Shown: positions 35,831-45,353 of the stretch, one piece after another | Numbering within the stretch: the first letter of the stretch is position 1 | Layout of the letters: each line of letters opens with the position of its first letter | DNA from: JAZGGS01 sp963714405 | Lineage (GTDB): Bacteria; Bacteroidota; Ignavibacteria; Ignavibacteriales; Ignavibacteriaceae | Length of the DNA: 64,000 nucleotides | Assembly (NCBI GenBank): GCA_963714405.1 | Contig: CAVQOH010000006.1 | Coordinates: 434,001-498,000 of the forward strand | Direction of reading: 5' to 3' | Made by a program: the position numbers and the translations under genes | Notes under the pieces: model-generated | Told to the model about the DNA's origin: nothing | Seen by the model: the letters and a program-made list of their open reading frames with translations, nothing else | The model's database searches: none

Positions 35831-37531
35831 ATGATTACGTTTGAAGAAATTGGAATTGAGAAAAAATTTTTAAAAGCAATTGAAGAACTCGGATTTAAAA
35901 CTCCAATGCCTGTTCAAGTTGAAGTAATTCCTCATCTTTTGAGCAACGAAGCAAAAGATATAATCGGGCTTGCACAAACAGGAACAGGAAAAACAGCTGC
36001 ATTCGGTTTACCGCTACTCCAAAATACTATTACATCTAAAAAACAAACTCAGTACCTAATACTTGCTCCAACCAGGGAACTTTGTCTTCAAATTGCGGAT
36101 GACTTAAGAAGTTTTGCTAAATATAGCGAAGACATAAAAGTAGTTGCAGTATTCGGCGGGACAAGCATGGATAGACAAATATCCCTATTAAGAGGAGGTG
36201 CTCATATCATTTCTGCAACTCCTGGCAGACTGCTTGACCTAATCAATAGGAAGAAAGTCGATATTTCTAAAATTAAGATTGTTGTGTTAGATGAAGCAGA
36301 TGAAATGTTAAACATGGGATTCAGGCAAGAATTGGAATCAATTTTAAGTGAAACTCCTGCAGAGAAAACTACACTGCTTTTTTCAGCAACTATGCCAAAA
36401 GAAGTTCGTAAAATTGCCGATAAATTTATGCACAATCCTTTGGAAATTACAATCGGTAAGCAAAATGTAGGCGCTGAAAATGTAAAACATATTTGCTATA
36501 TGGTTCATGCAAGAGAAAGATATCTTGCTTTAAAACGAGTGGTAGACTATCATCCTAATATTTATGGTATAGTTTTTTGCCGCACTCGAAGGGAAACCCA
36601 GGAAGTTGCAGATAAACTTTTAAAGGATGGGTACAATGCTGATGCGTTGCACGGAGATCTTTCCCAACCGCAGCGAGATACTGTTATGAAAAAATTCCGT
36701 ATTAAGCACTTAAAACTCTTAGTAGCAACGGATGTTGCAGCACGTGGATTAGATGTAGATGATTTAACACATATAATAAATTACAATCTTCCTGATGAGT
36801 TGGAAATTTACACTCACCGTAGTGGAAGAACCGGGCGTGCTGGAAGAACCGGAACTTCAATTGTAATAGCTAATCTGAAAGAAAAAAATAAGATTAAACT
36901 CATAGAAAAAAAAATTGATAAAAAGTTTGCCTTCCCCACTCTTCCTATTGGAAAAGAGATTTGCGAAAAACAATTATTCCATTTGATTGACAGGATGGAA
37001 AAAGTAATTGTAGATGATACACAAATTAAATCCTTCCTTCCAAACATCTATAAAAAATTAGAATGGTTAGACCGGGAAGAACTAATTAAAAAATTTGTAT
37101 CCGTAGAGTTTAACCGATTCCTTGATTATTATAGAAATGCACCTGATTTAAATGAACCTACTGATTCCAGACGTTCCGGCGGAAAAAAGACGGCAATGGC
37201 TGGATTTGTAAGATTCTTTATTAACCTTGGTAGAATTGATGATCTAAAACCTACTACAATAATTGGTTTAGTTAATGATTTCACAGGTGTACGAGATATA
37301 AATATTGGTGAGATAGAAATTTTAAAAAGTTTTTCTTTCTTTGAGGTAGATGAAAACTATTCAACAATTTTGTTAAATGCATTTAAAAATAAGGAATATA
37401 AAAAAAGAAAAATTGTTCTTGAAGTTGCATCAGGCAAAGGGCCTGCAAATAAAAATAGAAAGAAATCCGGAAAAGAAAAATATGGAAGGAAATCAGAAAA
37501 GTCCTTCAGAAAGAAACGAAAGATAAAATAG
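35831..37531 (+). CDS. deaD: DEAD-box RNA helicase (DeaD/CsdA-like)
   Basis: 566 residues. Q-motif region TPMPVQVEVIPHLL, motif I AQTGTGKT (about 46-53), PTRELC, GG, TPGRLLD, DEAD (about 157), SAT, and the second RecA-domain motifs GIVFCRTRRET, ATDVAARGLDVDDL and HRSGRTGRAGR. A DbpA-type RNA-binding domain follows (about 460-530, FFINLGRIDDL, GVRDINIGEIEIL), then a Lys/Arg-rich tail. It unwinds rRNA or mRNA structure in ribosome assembly or cold growth. Confidence 0.93.
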   Translation: MITFEEIGIEKKFLKAIEELGFKTPMPVQVEVIPHLLSNEAKDIIGLAQTGTGKTAAFGLPLLQNTITSKKQTQYLILAPTRELCLQIADDLRSFAKYSEDIKVVAVFGGTSMDRQISLLRGGAHIISATPGRLLDLINRKKVDISKIKIVVLDEADEMLNMGFRQELESILSETPAEKTTLLFSATMPKEVRKIADKFMHNPLEITIGKQNVGAENVKHICYMVHARERYLALKRVVDYHPNIYGIVFCRTRRETQEVADKLLKDGYNADALHGDLSQPQRDTVMKKFRIKHLKLLVATDVAARGLDVDDLTHIINYNLPDELEIYTHRSGRTGRAGRTGTSIVIANLKEKNKIKLIEKKIDKKFAFPTLPIGKEICEKQLFHLIDRMEKVIVDDTQIKSFLPNIYKKLEWLDREELIKKFVSVEFNRFLDYYRNAPDLNEPTDSRRSGGKKTAMAGFVRFFINLGRIDDLKPTTIIGLVNDFTGVRDINIGEIEILKSFSFFEVDENYSTILLNAFKNKEYKKRKIVLEVASGKGPANKNRKKSGKEKYGRKSEKSFRKKRKIK

Positions 37532-37558
37532 ATGCCGAACAATAAAGGTGAATTATTG

Positions 37559-38071
37559 ATGAAGGTGATTCGAACTTATAAACTTTCGGATGATACAATT
37601 ATAGGAATTGGTTTAGTAGGACCTGAAGATGAAAATCGGTTAATTAGTGGATTCAGAAAATTATCCGATAAATCCAAAATGTTTCGCTTTAATTGTGGTA
37701 AGGCTGATCTTACAAAGAAAGAGAGAGAATATTTACTGAATGTTGATAATGTTAATCACTTTGCAATTGGAGCAGTAGATTTAAGTAAATCCTATGATGT
37801 TGGAATAGGTTTAGCAAGGTATATTAAAGATAAAAACGATTTAACAAGAGCAGAGGTTGCAATTACAATAATTGATGAATATCAGGGAAATGGCATAGGA
37901 ACATTTTTATTCAAAGAACTTATTAATTATGCTGCCAAGAACAATATTAAAATATTAACGGGTTATATCTTGAAAGAAAATGTTAGGATGATGAAAATTT
38001 TGAGTAAATACGACTGCGAAACCAGGGAAGATTGCGGAAATCAATATTGCATTTTTATTAAAGTACCATAA
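37559..38071 (+). CDS. GNAT-family N-acetyltransferase
   Basis: GNAT fold of about 170 residues. I place the start at ATG 37559 (MKVIRTYKL), which has AAAGGTG 8 bases upstream; the frame is open back to 37532, directly after the helicase stop. The acetyl-CoA block is VAITIIDEYQGNGIGTFLFK (Q/RxxGxG/A as QGNGIG). Neighbours suggest cotranscription with deaD. The amine substrate is unknown. Confidence 0.85.
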   Translation: MKVIRTYKLSDDTIIGIGLVGPEDENRLISGFRKLSDKSKMFRFNCGKADLTKKEREYLLNVDNVNHFAIGAVDLSKSYDVGIGLARYIKDKNDLTRAEVAITIIDEYQGNGIGTFLFKELINYAAKNNIKILTGYILKENVRMMKILSKYDCETREDCGNQYCIFIKVP

Positions 38072-38177
38072 AATTATAATCCCTCCCCCATTCACTTTTT
38101 TTAAGTGAGCAGATTCAATATTAATTGTTCAACTTTTTCTTAAATTACTTTCATTAAAAATATTTAACGGAGTAACT

Positions 38178-38654
38178 ATGTACGGATTAGAAATAGGAAG
38201 AATCTTACACATAATTGGTGTGGTATTCTGGATCGGCGGTGTTGCATTTGTAACAACTATAATCATTCCAGCAATAAAAAAGTTTAAATCAGCAGAAGAA
38301 GGAATTGAATTTTTTGAAAAAGTAGAACACAAATTTGCGTTGCAGGCAAAAATAACAACACTTGTAACTGGTTTATCCGGATTTTATATGATTTCAAAAT
38401 TACATGCCTGGGAAAGGTTTTTATATTTATCCTATTGGTGGATGTGGGCAATGGTAATTGTATGGTTAATCTTTACATTAATGCTATTTGTAATTGAACC
38501 CTTGTTTTTAAAAAAGAGAATGATGGAAAGAGCAAAAACTGATCCGGAAGGAACATTTAAAAAAATGCAAAAAATGCATTTACACTTACTTTGGTTATCG
38601 CTGTTAACAATAATTGGTGCCCTTGCAGGCAGCCACGGTTGGTTATTCTTCTAA
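38178..38654 (+). CDS. CopD/DUF2269-like four-helix membrane protein
   Basis: 158 residues with four membrane helices. A first helix with a conserved His (GRILHIIGVVFWIGGVAFVT), VTGLSGFYMISKLHAWER, a third helix WWMWAMVIVWLIFTLMLFVI and a last helix LHLLWLSLLTIIGALAGSHG. His residues in the membrane segments suggest heme or metal binding as in CopD-like proteins, but no precise family can be claimed. It is followed at 28 bases by the nitrilase gene. Confidence 0.7.
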   Translation: MYGLEIGRILHIIGVVFWIGGVAFVTTIIIPAIKKFKSAEEGIEFFEKVEHKFALQAKITTLVTGLSGFYMISKLHAWERFLYLSYWWMWAMVIVWLIFTLMLFVIEPLFLKKRMMERAKTDPEGTFKKMQKMHLHLLWLSLLTIIGALAGSHGWLFF

Positions 38655-38682
38655 TTCAAAATAAAATAAACTGAGATTATTA

Positions 38683-39618
38683 ATGGCTAAGAAAAAAACA
38701 TTTAAAGTTGCATCTGTTCAGGATTCACCTGTATTCTTAAATAAAATAACCACCGTAGAAAAAGCTTGCGAGCTTATCGCAAAAGCAAGTGCAAAAAGCG
38801 CAAAGCTTGTGGTATTTCCAGAAGCATTCATATCAGCTTACCCCGATTGGGTTTGGATCGTTCCTCCTTATAAGAAAGACATTCTTGATGAAATGTATTC
38901 AGAACTGCTAGAAAATGCTGTGTCAATACCAGATGATGTTACAAAAAAAATTTCCGCAGCAGCAAAGAAAAATAAAATATACGTAGCAATCGGTATTAAC
39001 GAAAGAAACACTGAAGCTAGTAATTCAAGTATGTTTAATACACTGCTCTATTTTGATGATAAAGGTAATATAATTGGTAAACATCGTAAACTTATTCCAA
39101 CTGGTGCTGAAAGATTAGTCTGGGCTCAGGGTGATGGGAGTACATTAAATAGTTTTAATACAACTTTTGGAAAGCTTGGTGGATTACTTTGCTGGGAAAA
39201 TTTTATGCCTCTTGCAAGGAACGCAATCTATTCTTGGGGAACTCAAATCCATGTTACTCCAACCTGGGATTCGAGCGAACAATGGCAAATTAGTATGAGG
39301 TATATTGCCAGAGAAGGTGGGATGTTTGTTATCAATAGCTGCCAGGCAATTCATATAAAAGATATTCCTGATAAATTTGAATTTAAAAAATACTATCCTG
39401 AAGGAAAAGAATGGTTAAATCCTGGTAACAGTTGCATAGTAAATCCGAAAGGACAATTTATTGCAGAACCACTTGAATCAAAGAAAAGTATTATATACGC
39501 TGATATTGATCTGGATTTAATACCTTCAAGTAAATGGATTTTTGATGTAACTGGTCATTATGCAAGACCCGATGTTTTCAAATTCTCTATAAATAGAAAT
39601 CCAAACAATAGCTTTTAA
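38683..39618 (+). CDS. Nitrilase-family carbon-nitrogen hydrolase
   Basis: 311 residues. Catalytic triad Glu47 (VVFPEAF), Lys136 (KHRKLIPT) and Cys170 (GGLLCWENFMP). The blocks LIPTGAERLVWAQGDGST, WENFMPLARNAIYSWG, PTWDSSEQWQISMRYIAREG and the C-terminal PDVFKFSIN are those of true nitrilases (nitrile to carboxylate plus ammonia) rather than amidases or Nit/biotinidase branches. It is cytosolic. No aldoxime dehydratase or cyanide genes are adjacent, so the natural substrate is unknown. Confidence 0.92.
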   Translation: MAKKKTFKVASVQDSPVFLNKITTVEKACELIAKASAKSAKLVVFPEAFISAYPDWVWIVPPYKKDILDEMYSELLENAVSIPDDVTKKISAAAKKNKIYVAIGINERNTEASNSSMFNTLLYFDDKGNIIGKHRKLIPTGAERLVWAQGDGSTLNSFNTTFGKLGGLLCWENFMPLARNAIYSWGTQIHVTPTWDSSEQWQISMRYIAREGGMFVINSCQAIHIKDIPDKFEFKKYYPEGKEWLNPGNSCIVNPKGQFIAEPLESKKSIIYADIDLDLIPSSKWIFDVTGHYARPDVFKFSINRNPNNSF

Positions 39619-39637
39619 CAAGAATAATTTTGCTTAA

Positions 39638-40066
39638 TTGAATCACTCATTTCTAAAAATATTTTTATTTCATTTAATTGCGTTTAATCCTCTTTTTGCA
39701 CAAACTGTTAGTGAATCTTATACAAATACTCACGAAATTACAGTGTTTGATGGTTACGATTGGATTAAAACCGATGTTACCGATTCACTAGTACTTACTC
39801 AATTAAATAGCGACTCTCTTTACTTTGAATTTTATTTATATCACACAAACTGGCATAGCTGCTATATGGACGGCGTTGCAAAGAGGAATGACTCTATTTA
39901 TGTATACACAGAATTACTTGATGGAGACAATGAAATGAGTATATGTAAGCTACATATTTTAAAAACAGAAAAAGAAATTATATTGAAAGATATTGATAAC
40001 GGCTGCCGTTTAAGGTATTGTGGAATACGTGGATATATAAATAAAATTTCTTTTTCCAGAACTTAA
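39638..40066 (+). CDS. Small exported protein of unknown function
   Basis: 142 residues from a TTG start (no ATG precedes the signal peptide in frame). The signal peptide SFLKIFLFHLIAFNPLFAQ is clear. The mature domain of about 120 residues is strand-rich with four cysteines (WHSCYMDG, MSICKLH, NGCRLRYCG), which could form two disulfides in the periplasm. No family was recognised. It follows the nitrilase gene by 19 bases. Confidence 0.6.
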   Translation: MNHSFLKIFLFHLIAFNPLFAQTVSESYTNTHEITVFDGYDWIKTDVTDSLVLTQLNSDSLYFEFYLYHTNWHSCYMDGVAKRNDSIYVYTELLDGDNEMSICKLHILKTEKEIILKDIDNGCRLRYCGIRGYINKISFSRT

Positions 40067-40088
40067 TGTTATAATACTTAACATAGAT

Positions 40089-40925
40089 ATGAAAGAATAT
40101 CTTTATCACGTATTTAATCCAGATGATCCTGATTTAATTTCAGTAATTGATGAACTCCCTTTATGGGCTGCTCCATTTGGAATTGCACTTCTCAATAATA
40201 TAATTTTAAAACCAAATCTTACGTTTTTGGATGTTGGTTGTGGATTAGGATTTCCACTTATTGAAGTATCACAACGCCTGGGAGTCTCTTGCAGGGCTTA
40301 CGGAATTGATCCATGGAGAGCTGTTCTTAAGCGTGTTCAACTTAAAATTAATACTTACAATTTGAAAAATGTTACTGCAATACAGGGAGTTGCAGAAGAC
40401 TTACCTTTTTCGGATAAATATTTTGATCTTGTTGTTTCAAATAATGGTATTAACAATGTGCAGGATATTCAAAGATCTATCAATGAATGTTCAAGGGTTT
40501 TAAAAAAAGGAGCTCAGTTTATCATCACATTAAATCTTGAAGATACGATGATAGAATTTTACAATGCTTTAGAAAATGTATTACGAATAAATGATCTTTT
40601 GAATGAAGTGAAAAGTATGAGGCAGCAAATCTATTCAAAACGTAAACCCTTAGATGAAATTAATAAAAACATCAGCGAAGCCGGTTTCAGGATCATAAAT
40701 AATATTCTCGATAGTTTTACCTTAAAATTTATTGATGCAAATTCACTTTTTAATCATTCTCTAATTAAGTACTGGTTTTTAGATGGATGGAAGAATATTC
40801 TAAATAAGAATGATTTAGAGAAAATATTTGATGATTTAGAGCATGAACTAAATATTGAAGCAAAGAATAATAACGGAATAGCTTTAACAATTCCATTTGT
40901 TACAATTGATTGCAGGAAAAAATAA
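40089..40925 (+). CDS. Class I SAM-dependent methyltransferase
   Basis: 278 residues. SAM-binding motif I is FLDVGCGLGFPLIEVSQRLG; the acidic strand is AYGIDPWRAVLKR, then VAEDLPFSDKYFDLVVSNNG (motif II/III, UbiE/ArsM-like) and INECSRVLKKGAQFIITLNL. The substrate is unknown. The N-terminal 60 residues (FNPDDPDLISVIDELPLWAA) recur in other methyltransferases of this type. It sits 22 bases after the small exported protein gene. Confidence 0.88.
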   Translation: MKEYLYHVFNPDDPDLISVIDELPLWAAPFGIALLNNIILKPNLTFLDVGCGLGFPLIEVSQRLGVSCRAYGIDPWRAVLKRVQLKINTYNLKNVTAIQGVAEDLPFSDKYFDLVVSNNGINNVQDIQRSINECSRVLKKGAQFIITLNLEDTMIEFYNALENVLRINDLLNEVKSMRQQIYSKRKPLDEINKNISEAGFRIINNILDSFTLKFIDANSLFNHSLIKYWFLDGWKNILNKNDLEKIFDDLEHELNIEAKNNNGIALTIPFVTIDCRKK

Positions 40926-40927
40926 AA

Positions 40928-41497
40928 ATGCATCAATTATACTTTAAAACTAACAGTGAGTGGAGAAAGTGGCTATCCAAGAATCATAGCAAAGTAAAAG
41001 AAGTATGGCTGATATTTTATAAAAAAGAAGCAAAAAAACTTTCAATTAATTACGGTACCGCTGTAGAAGATGCGCTTTGTTTTGGATGGATTGATAGTTT
41101 AATAAAAAAAATTGATGACAAAAGGTATGTGCGTAAGTTTACTCCAAGAAACATAAAAAGCGTCTGGTCTGATTCAAATAAAAAGCGAGTGAGCAAGGTA
41201 ATTAAAGAGGGAAGGATGACTGAATATGGATTGGAAAAAATTAATATTGCCAAAAAGAACGGAAGCTGGAATAAAAAAATTAAAACTCCAAAAATTTCCT
41301 ACGAAGTTCCAAATGATTTTATAGCCTTGTTGGATAAAAATAAAAGAGCAAAAATTAATTTTGAAAGATTAACGCTTTCTCATAAAAAGCGATATTATTT
41401 GTGGATAAATATTGCAAAGAAGAAAGAAACAAGAGAGCTAAGGATTAAGGAATCAATTGAATTGCTCAGTAAAAACAAAGAACTTGGATTAAAGTAA
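40928..41497 (+). CDS. YdeI/OmpD-associated family protein
   Basis: 189 residues from ATG 40928, two bases after the methyltransferase stop. An earlier TTG in frame lies inside the upstream gene and is less likely. Family blocks are EVWLIFYKKEAKKLSINYGT, VEDALCFGWIDSLIKKIDDK, FTPRNIKSVWSDSNKKRV, and the C-terminal YYLWINIAKKKETRELRIKE. The family is linked to stress and bacteriocin or peptide resistance in enterobacteria, with no defined biochemistry. Confidence 0.88.
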   Translation: MHQLYFKTNSEWRKWLSKNHSKVKEVWLIFYKKEAKKLSINYGTAVEDALCFGWIDSLIKKIDDKRYVRKFTPRNIKSVWSDSNKKRVSKVIKEGRMTEYGLEKINIAKKNGSWNKKIKTPKISYEVPNDFIALLDKNKRAKINFERLTLSHKKRYYLWINIAKKKETRELRIKESIELLSKNKELGLK

Positions 41498-41515
41498 TAT
41501 TCACTTCCAATAAAC

Positions 41516-41983
41516 TTAGTCTGATTCACTTTTTTCAAAGTTTATTACTTCAATTTCTCCATGCTGATTATAAATGCTATTACCATTAAGTATCCACTCT
41601 TCAAATCCTCCTTCCAAATTTAAAACTTTTTTAAACCCCATTCCTGTTAATGAATACGTTGCTAAAGCACTTCTCCCTCCGCGTTTACAATAAATAATAA
41701 TTTCGGAATCAGGATTATCAGTTATCTTCTGAATCTTGAATTCCAGGAATCCGCGTGGAAGCCAGATAGCATTTTTAATATGTCCTGCTAAATATTCTGC
41801 TTCAGTTCTTACATCAATTAAATAATATGATGAATCTGTTTCAATTTTTTCTTCCAGTTCTTCAACAGTAATTTTTACAATTTGAGAATCAACGCTCTCA
41901 AGAATTTGTTTAACAGTTATTAATTGAGCTTGTGAGGATGAAAAGAAGAATATTGCCATGACAACCATTAGTGTTTTGTGCAT
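41516..41983 (-). CDS. Exported rhodanese-like sulfurtransferase
   Basis: 155 residues. Signal peptide MHKTLMVVMAIFFFSSSQAQ. One rhodanese domain: YYLIDVRTEAEYLAGHIKNA, LPRGFLEF, and the active-site loop YCKRGGRSA with the persulfide Cys, then LTGMGFKKVLNLEGGFEEW. The catalytic cysteine is intact, so it can act as a periplasmic sulfur carrier. The sulfur donor and acceptor are not encoded nearby. Confidence 0.9.
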   Translation of the reverse strand: MHKTLMVVMAIFFFSSSQAQLITVKQILESVDSQIVKITVEELEEKIETDSSYYLIDVRTEAEYLAGHIKNAIWLPRGFLEFKIQKITDNPDSEIIIYCKRGGRSALATYSLTGMGFKKVLNLEGGFEEWILNGNSIYNQHGEIEVINFEKSESD

Positions 41984-42340
41984 TATTTCTCTCCCTGTTT
42001 TTCTAAAATAAAATTTTGTGATTGAAATAATAATATTTTTAATGCAAAAACACCATTATCTGATAATGTTATTAATCATTTTCCATATGAAATACGGTTT
42101 TAACATTGTTCGATCAATGTGAAAAATTTTCAGCCCTGTCAGATAAATCTTAATGCATCAATTTCATAAAAACCTTTATTAATATCATATTTCCCAGTTC
42201 GGATTGCTTTGGGTATCAAAAGCACAATATATTACCACTTATCATTGTAATATTCTTTTAGAATAGTTACAATAAATTCATAAATATTTTTATGTTAATT
42301 TTCAGTTGATAAAATTACCTTCAATTCTATTGGTAGAAAA
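41984..42340. other. Divergent intergenic region
   Basis: About 357 AT-rich bases between the divergent rhodanese and phosphatase genes. It must contain both promoters. No gene, RNA or strong dyad was recognised. Confidence 0.4.
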
Positions 42341-43453
42341 ATGGTAAATCAATACTCTTCTAAAAATAATAATTCAAAAATTGGAAAAACTTTCCGCAGT
42401 GATTTACACAATGTAAAGATTAAAGATGATTTTAAAGGCGAGTATAAGGATTTAAAAGAATATTTTCTTACAGATGAAAGAAAAGCTAAACTTAAAACAA
42501 TTGGGAGATTTAAGAAATTTTTTGTACTACCATGGTGGTTGCTTAAGGCACTCTACTTTAAGTTAACCCCGTTTAGAAGATTATTTTTAATTATTGGAAT
42601 TGTATTTTTAATTATAGGTGGTAAAACAGGATATGATTCCGATGCTAACTCTTTTACATTGGATCTCACAGCAATTTTAAGTGGTTTTATTTTCCTGTTT
42701 ATAATTGCTTTAGAATTGAAAGATAAACTTCATGCAAAAACTGAACTTGAAGAAGGTAGAGCAATTCAAAAGGCATTGATGCCAACCAGTAAACCAGAAG
42801 TGATTGGTTGGGATATTTGGCTTTACAGCATACCAGCAAATGATGTAGGCGGAGATTTACTTGATATAGTAAAATTAGAGGGCGATAGGTATGGAATTTC
42901 TATAGGTGATGTTGCAGGGAAAGGATTAAGTGCCGCCCTTTTAATGGCAAAACTGCAGGCAACTATAAGAGCTCTTGCACCCGATTATACTTCCCTATCA
43001 AAGTTAGGTAAAAAAATTAATGAGATTTTTTATAGAGATAGCTTGCCAAAACTTTTTGCATCATTAATTTATATTGAAATTGAATCAGGTAATAGTATAA
43101 TTGATATGATAAACGCCGGTCATCATCCACCTTTTATTATAAAGTATAACACTATTACCAAGCTTGAAAAAGGAGCTCCAGCTCTTGGAATATTACCTGT
43201 GTGGGAATATGAAGATAAAAAATTTGAATTTACAAAAGGTGATATTCTTATTGCATATTCTGATGGCGTGACTGAGGCTCAAAATGAAAATGGTGAATTT
43301 TTTGGTGAAGAAAAACTCACAAATATTTTAAAAGATATAAAAGAATTAAGCAGTGAGCAAATTGGTAAAAAACTGAGTAGGGCTGTTGATCAGTTCGTTG
43401 GAAATGCTAAAGTACATGATGACCTTACCATTGCAGTTATTAGAAGACCTTAG
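42341..43453 (+). CDS. PP2C-type (RsbU/SpoIIE) serine phosphatase with membrane anchor
   Basis: 370 residues. Two membrane helices at about 85-125 (LFLIIGIVFLIIGG, LTAILSGFIFLFIIALEL) precede a SpoIIE-like phosphatase domain: AIQKALMPTSKPEVIGWDIW, ANDVGGDLLDIVKL, ISIGDVAGKGLSAALLMAKL, MINAGHHPPF, ILIAYSDGVTEAQNENGEFF and DDLTIAVI, with the metal Asp residues in GGDLLD, IGDVAG and SDGVTE. Such proteins dephosphorylate anti-sigma antagonists in partner-switching. No partner genes are adjacent. Confidence 0.9.
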   Translation: MVNQYSSKNNNSKIGKTFRSDLHNVKIKDDFKGEYKDLKEYFLTDERKAKLKTIGRFKKFFVLPWWLLKALYFKLTPFRRLFLIIGIVFLIIGGKTGYDSDANSFTLDLTAILSGFIFLFIIALELKDKLHAKTELEEGRAIQKALMPTSKPEVIGWDIWLYSIPANDVGGDLLDIVKLEGDRYGISIGDVAGKGLSAALLMAKLQATIRALAPDYTSLSKLGKKINEIFYRDSLPKLFASLIYIEIESGNSIIDMINAGHHPPFIIKYNTITKLEKGAPALGILPVWEYEDKKFEFTKGDILIAYSDGVTEAQNENGEFFGEEKLTNILKDIKELSSEQIGKKLSRAVDQFVGNAKVHDDLTIAVIRRP

Positions 43454-43522
43454 TTAAGCGGTCACTCTTTTCTTGCGCAAAATAGATAAAGTCAAATTTG
43501 TTTTGAAGTATTTAAAAATAAG

Positions 43523-43552
43523 AAGCCCGATAGGGTGGCCCCTATCAGGCTT
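43523..43552. terminator. Hairpin between the phosphatase and the BNR pseudogene
   Basis: AAGCCCGATAGGG and CCCTATCAGGCTT form a 13-bp stem with one mismatch and a 4-base loop. On the minus strand it is followed by CTTATTTTTAAA, so it best fits a terminator for the minus-strand BNR gene. A second 8-bp dyad (TCTGAATG / CATTCAGA) lies beside it at about 43564-43591. Confidence 0.65.
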
Positions 43553-43685
43553 GGCTCTTATGATCTGAATGCTTGGGGGAGAACATTCAGAAGAACCGAT
43601 TCAAATATAGTTAGTAAATTTTAATAGGTCAATACCTCAAAATATAATTCTTCAAAATTTCAAAAACTAAATGAAAAACTGTAAA

Positions 43686-45272
43686 TTATTTTAACAACAG
43701 CATTTTTTGAGTCTTTTCATATATCCCGGAATTCATTTTATAAAGGTATAGACCGCTACTCAAATTACCGGAATTGAAACTAACCTCATGAACTCCTGCC
43801 GGTACAATTCCATCAACTAAAGTTTTCAACTCATTACCTAACATATCATAAACTTTAAGTGTTACATATCTTGCTTCAGTTAATTGATAACCAATCGTTG
43901 TTGATGGATTAAAAGGATTCGGATAATTTTGAAAGAGTAAAAATTCCTCAGGTTTGTATACATCATCCTCTGCAATTGTTATTGTGGAAGAATCAGTAAC
44001 CAGGGCTATCCATGTACTCCTATTCACCATTATGCAATCGTGTCCAGATAGGATAAATTTTACCTTCCCAGGCATCAATATTTGTGTAATCACCAAAAAA
44101 TACATGAGCTGGTTGGAGTAAAAGAAGTTTCACTCACTTTGAAGTTTTCAAATGTGCTTCCACCATCTGTAGATTTTGCAACATAAACATCCGTTGCACT
44201 GATCCTGTTGTATTTCTTCTATCATAAAACACAAACCATAAATGTCCTGTTGATTGATCTATAGTAGACCACACAAAAAATTGATGTCTTGTTGTGATTA
44301 TCATCATTAACTCTAGCTGCAGAGCTCCATGTTGCTCCACCGTCTGTTGATTTAGATAAAAATATATCCGTGTCAGTAGTCCCATTTCTCTGATCAGACC
44401 AGCAAATATAAATATTTCCGTTATATGGTGACTCGCTTATATCGCACATGGTTATAGGCAAACCGTTACATCTGTAGATCCCGGGAATATCAAAAGCCCA
44501 GCCACCAGGAATATCAGAAACAAAAATATCTGTTCCCCATGTATCTCCGCCGTCAGTTGATTTATCAAAAACTAATCCAGCAGGACCAGCCCAGCTTACA
44601 TAAATTTCACCGTTTGGTCCAACACATGGAACAGCACCTTCAGTTGTGTTATCATCATCAATGCAATTACCACTTACATCACTTATTACTATGGGATTAC
44701 TCCAATTTTCACCTTCATCAGTTGATTTGGAAAATCTGATTCGGGAACTATCGAAGGATTTGAACTCCCATAATCATCAAACTCAGTCCAGGTTACATAA
44801 ACATTTCCCCTGTAAGGTGATTGTGTTAAGATCAACTGCAAGCCATTCTTTATCTTGAACCTGTGGTTGAATGTTTTGTCCGATACCTGCGCCATCATTC
44901 CAGGTTTGACCGTTATCAGTTGATTTTTGAACAACTATTCTATCAATCCACCATCCTGTACCAGGATTTGAAAGATGAGCATAATAAAGATTGCCGAGTA
45001 CTATCAAATAAAACTACAGGATCGCCCCAAACACCAAGCGTGGAACTCATGGTTGATTCATCCCATGTATTACCGCCATCAGTTGAAAAATAAAAATTAT
45101 TTATATTTGCACCACCTGCCAGAATATTAGGATTTAACCGATTGATCGCAATAGTAACTTCATTATGATTATTATTACTGGGATGATCAACCCTGATATT
45201 CTGAAATTGCGAAAATGAATTTGATGAAATAAAAATAATAATTAATACAATAAGAGTACTGAATTTTTTCAT
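43686..45272 (-). pseudogene. BNR-repeat secreted protein with T9SS domain, multiply frameshifted
   Basis: Start ATG 45272 has AGGAG at 7 bases and encodes MKKFSTLIVLIIIFISSNSF, a signal peptide. The product then jumps among frames but keeps recognisable parts: FSTDGGNTWDESTMSS and TLGVWGDPVVLFDS in frame 1, VVQKSTDNGQTWNDGAG next, SPYRGNVYVTWTEFDDYG, then SPYNGNIYICWSDQRNG and FLSKSTDGGATW, STGHLWFVFYDRRNTTG, and the sorting domain NYPNPFNPSTTIGY to TQKMLLLK. At least five indels are needed for a product of about 529 residues. It is either a decayed relative of the 20010 protein or a region of poor sequence. Confidence 0.8.
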
Positions 45273-45353
45273 ACTCAACTCCTGCTGATATTTAATAAAG
45301 TAATTTCTTTACAAGAAGTAATTAAAACATTCAGTCATAATCAAACTATAAAT

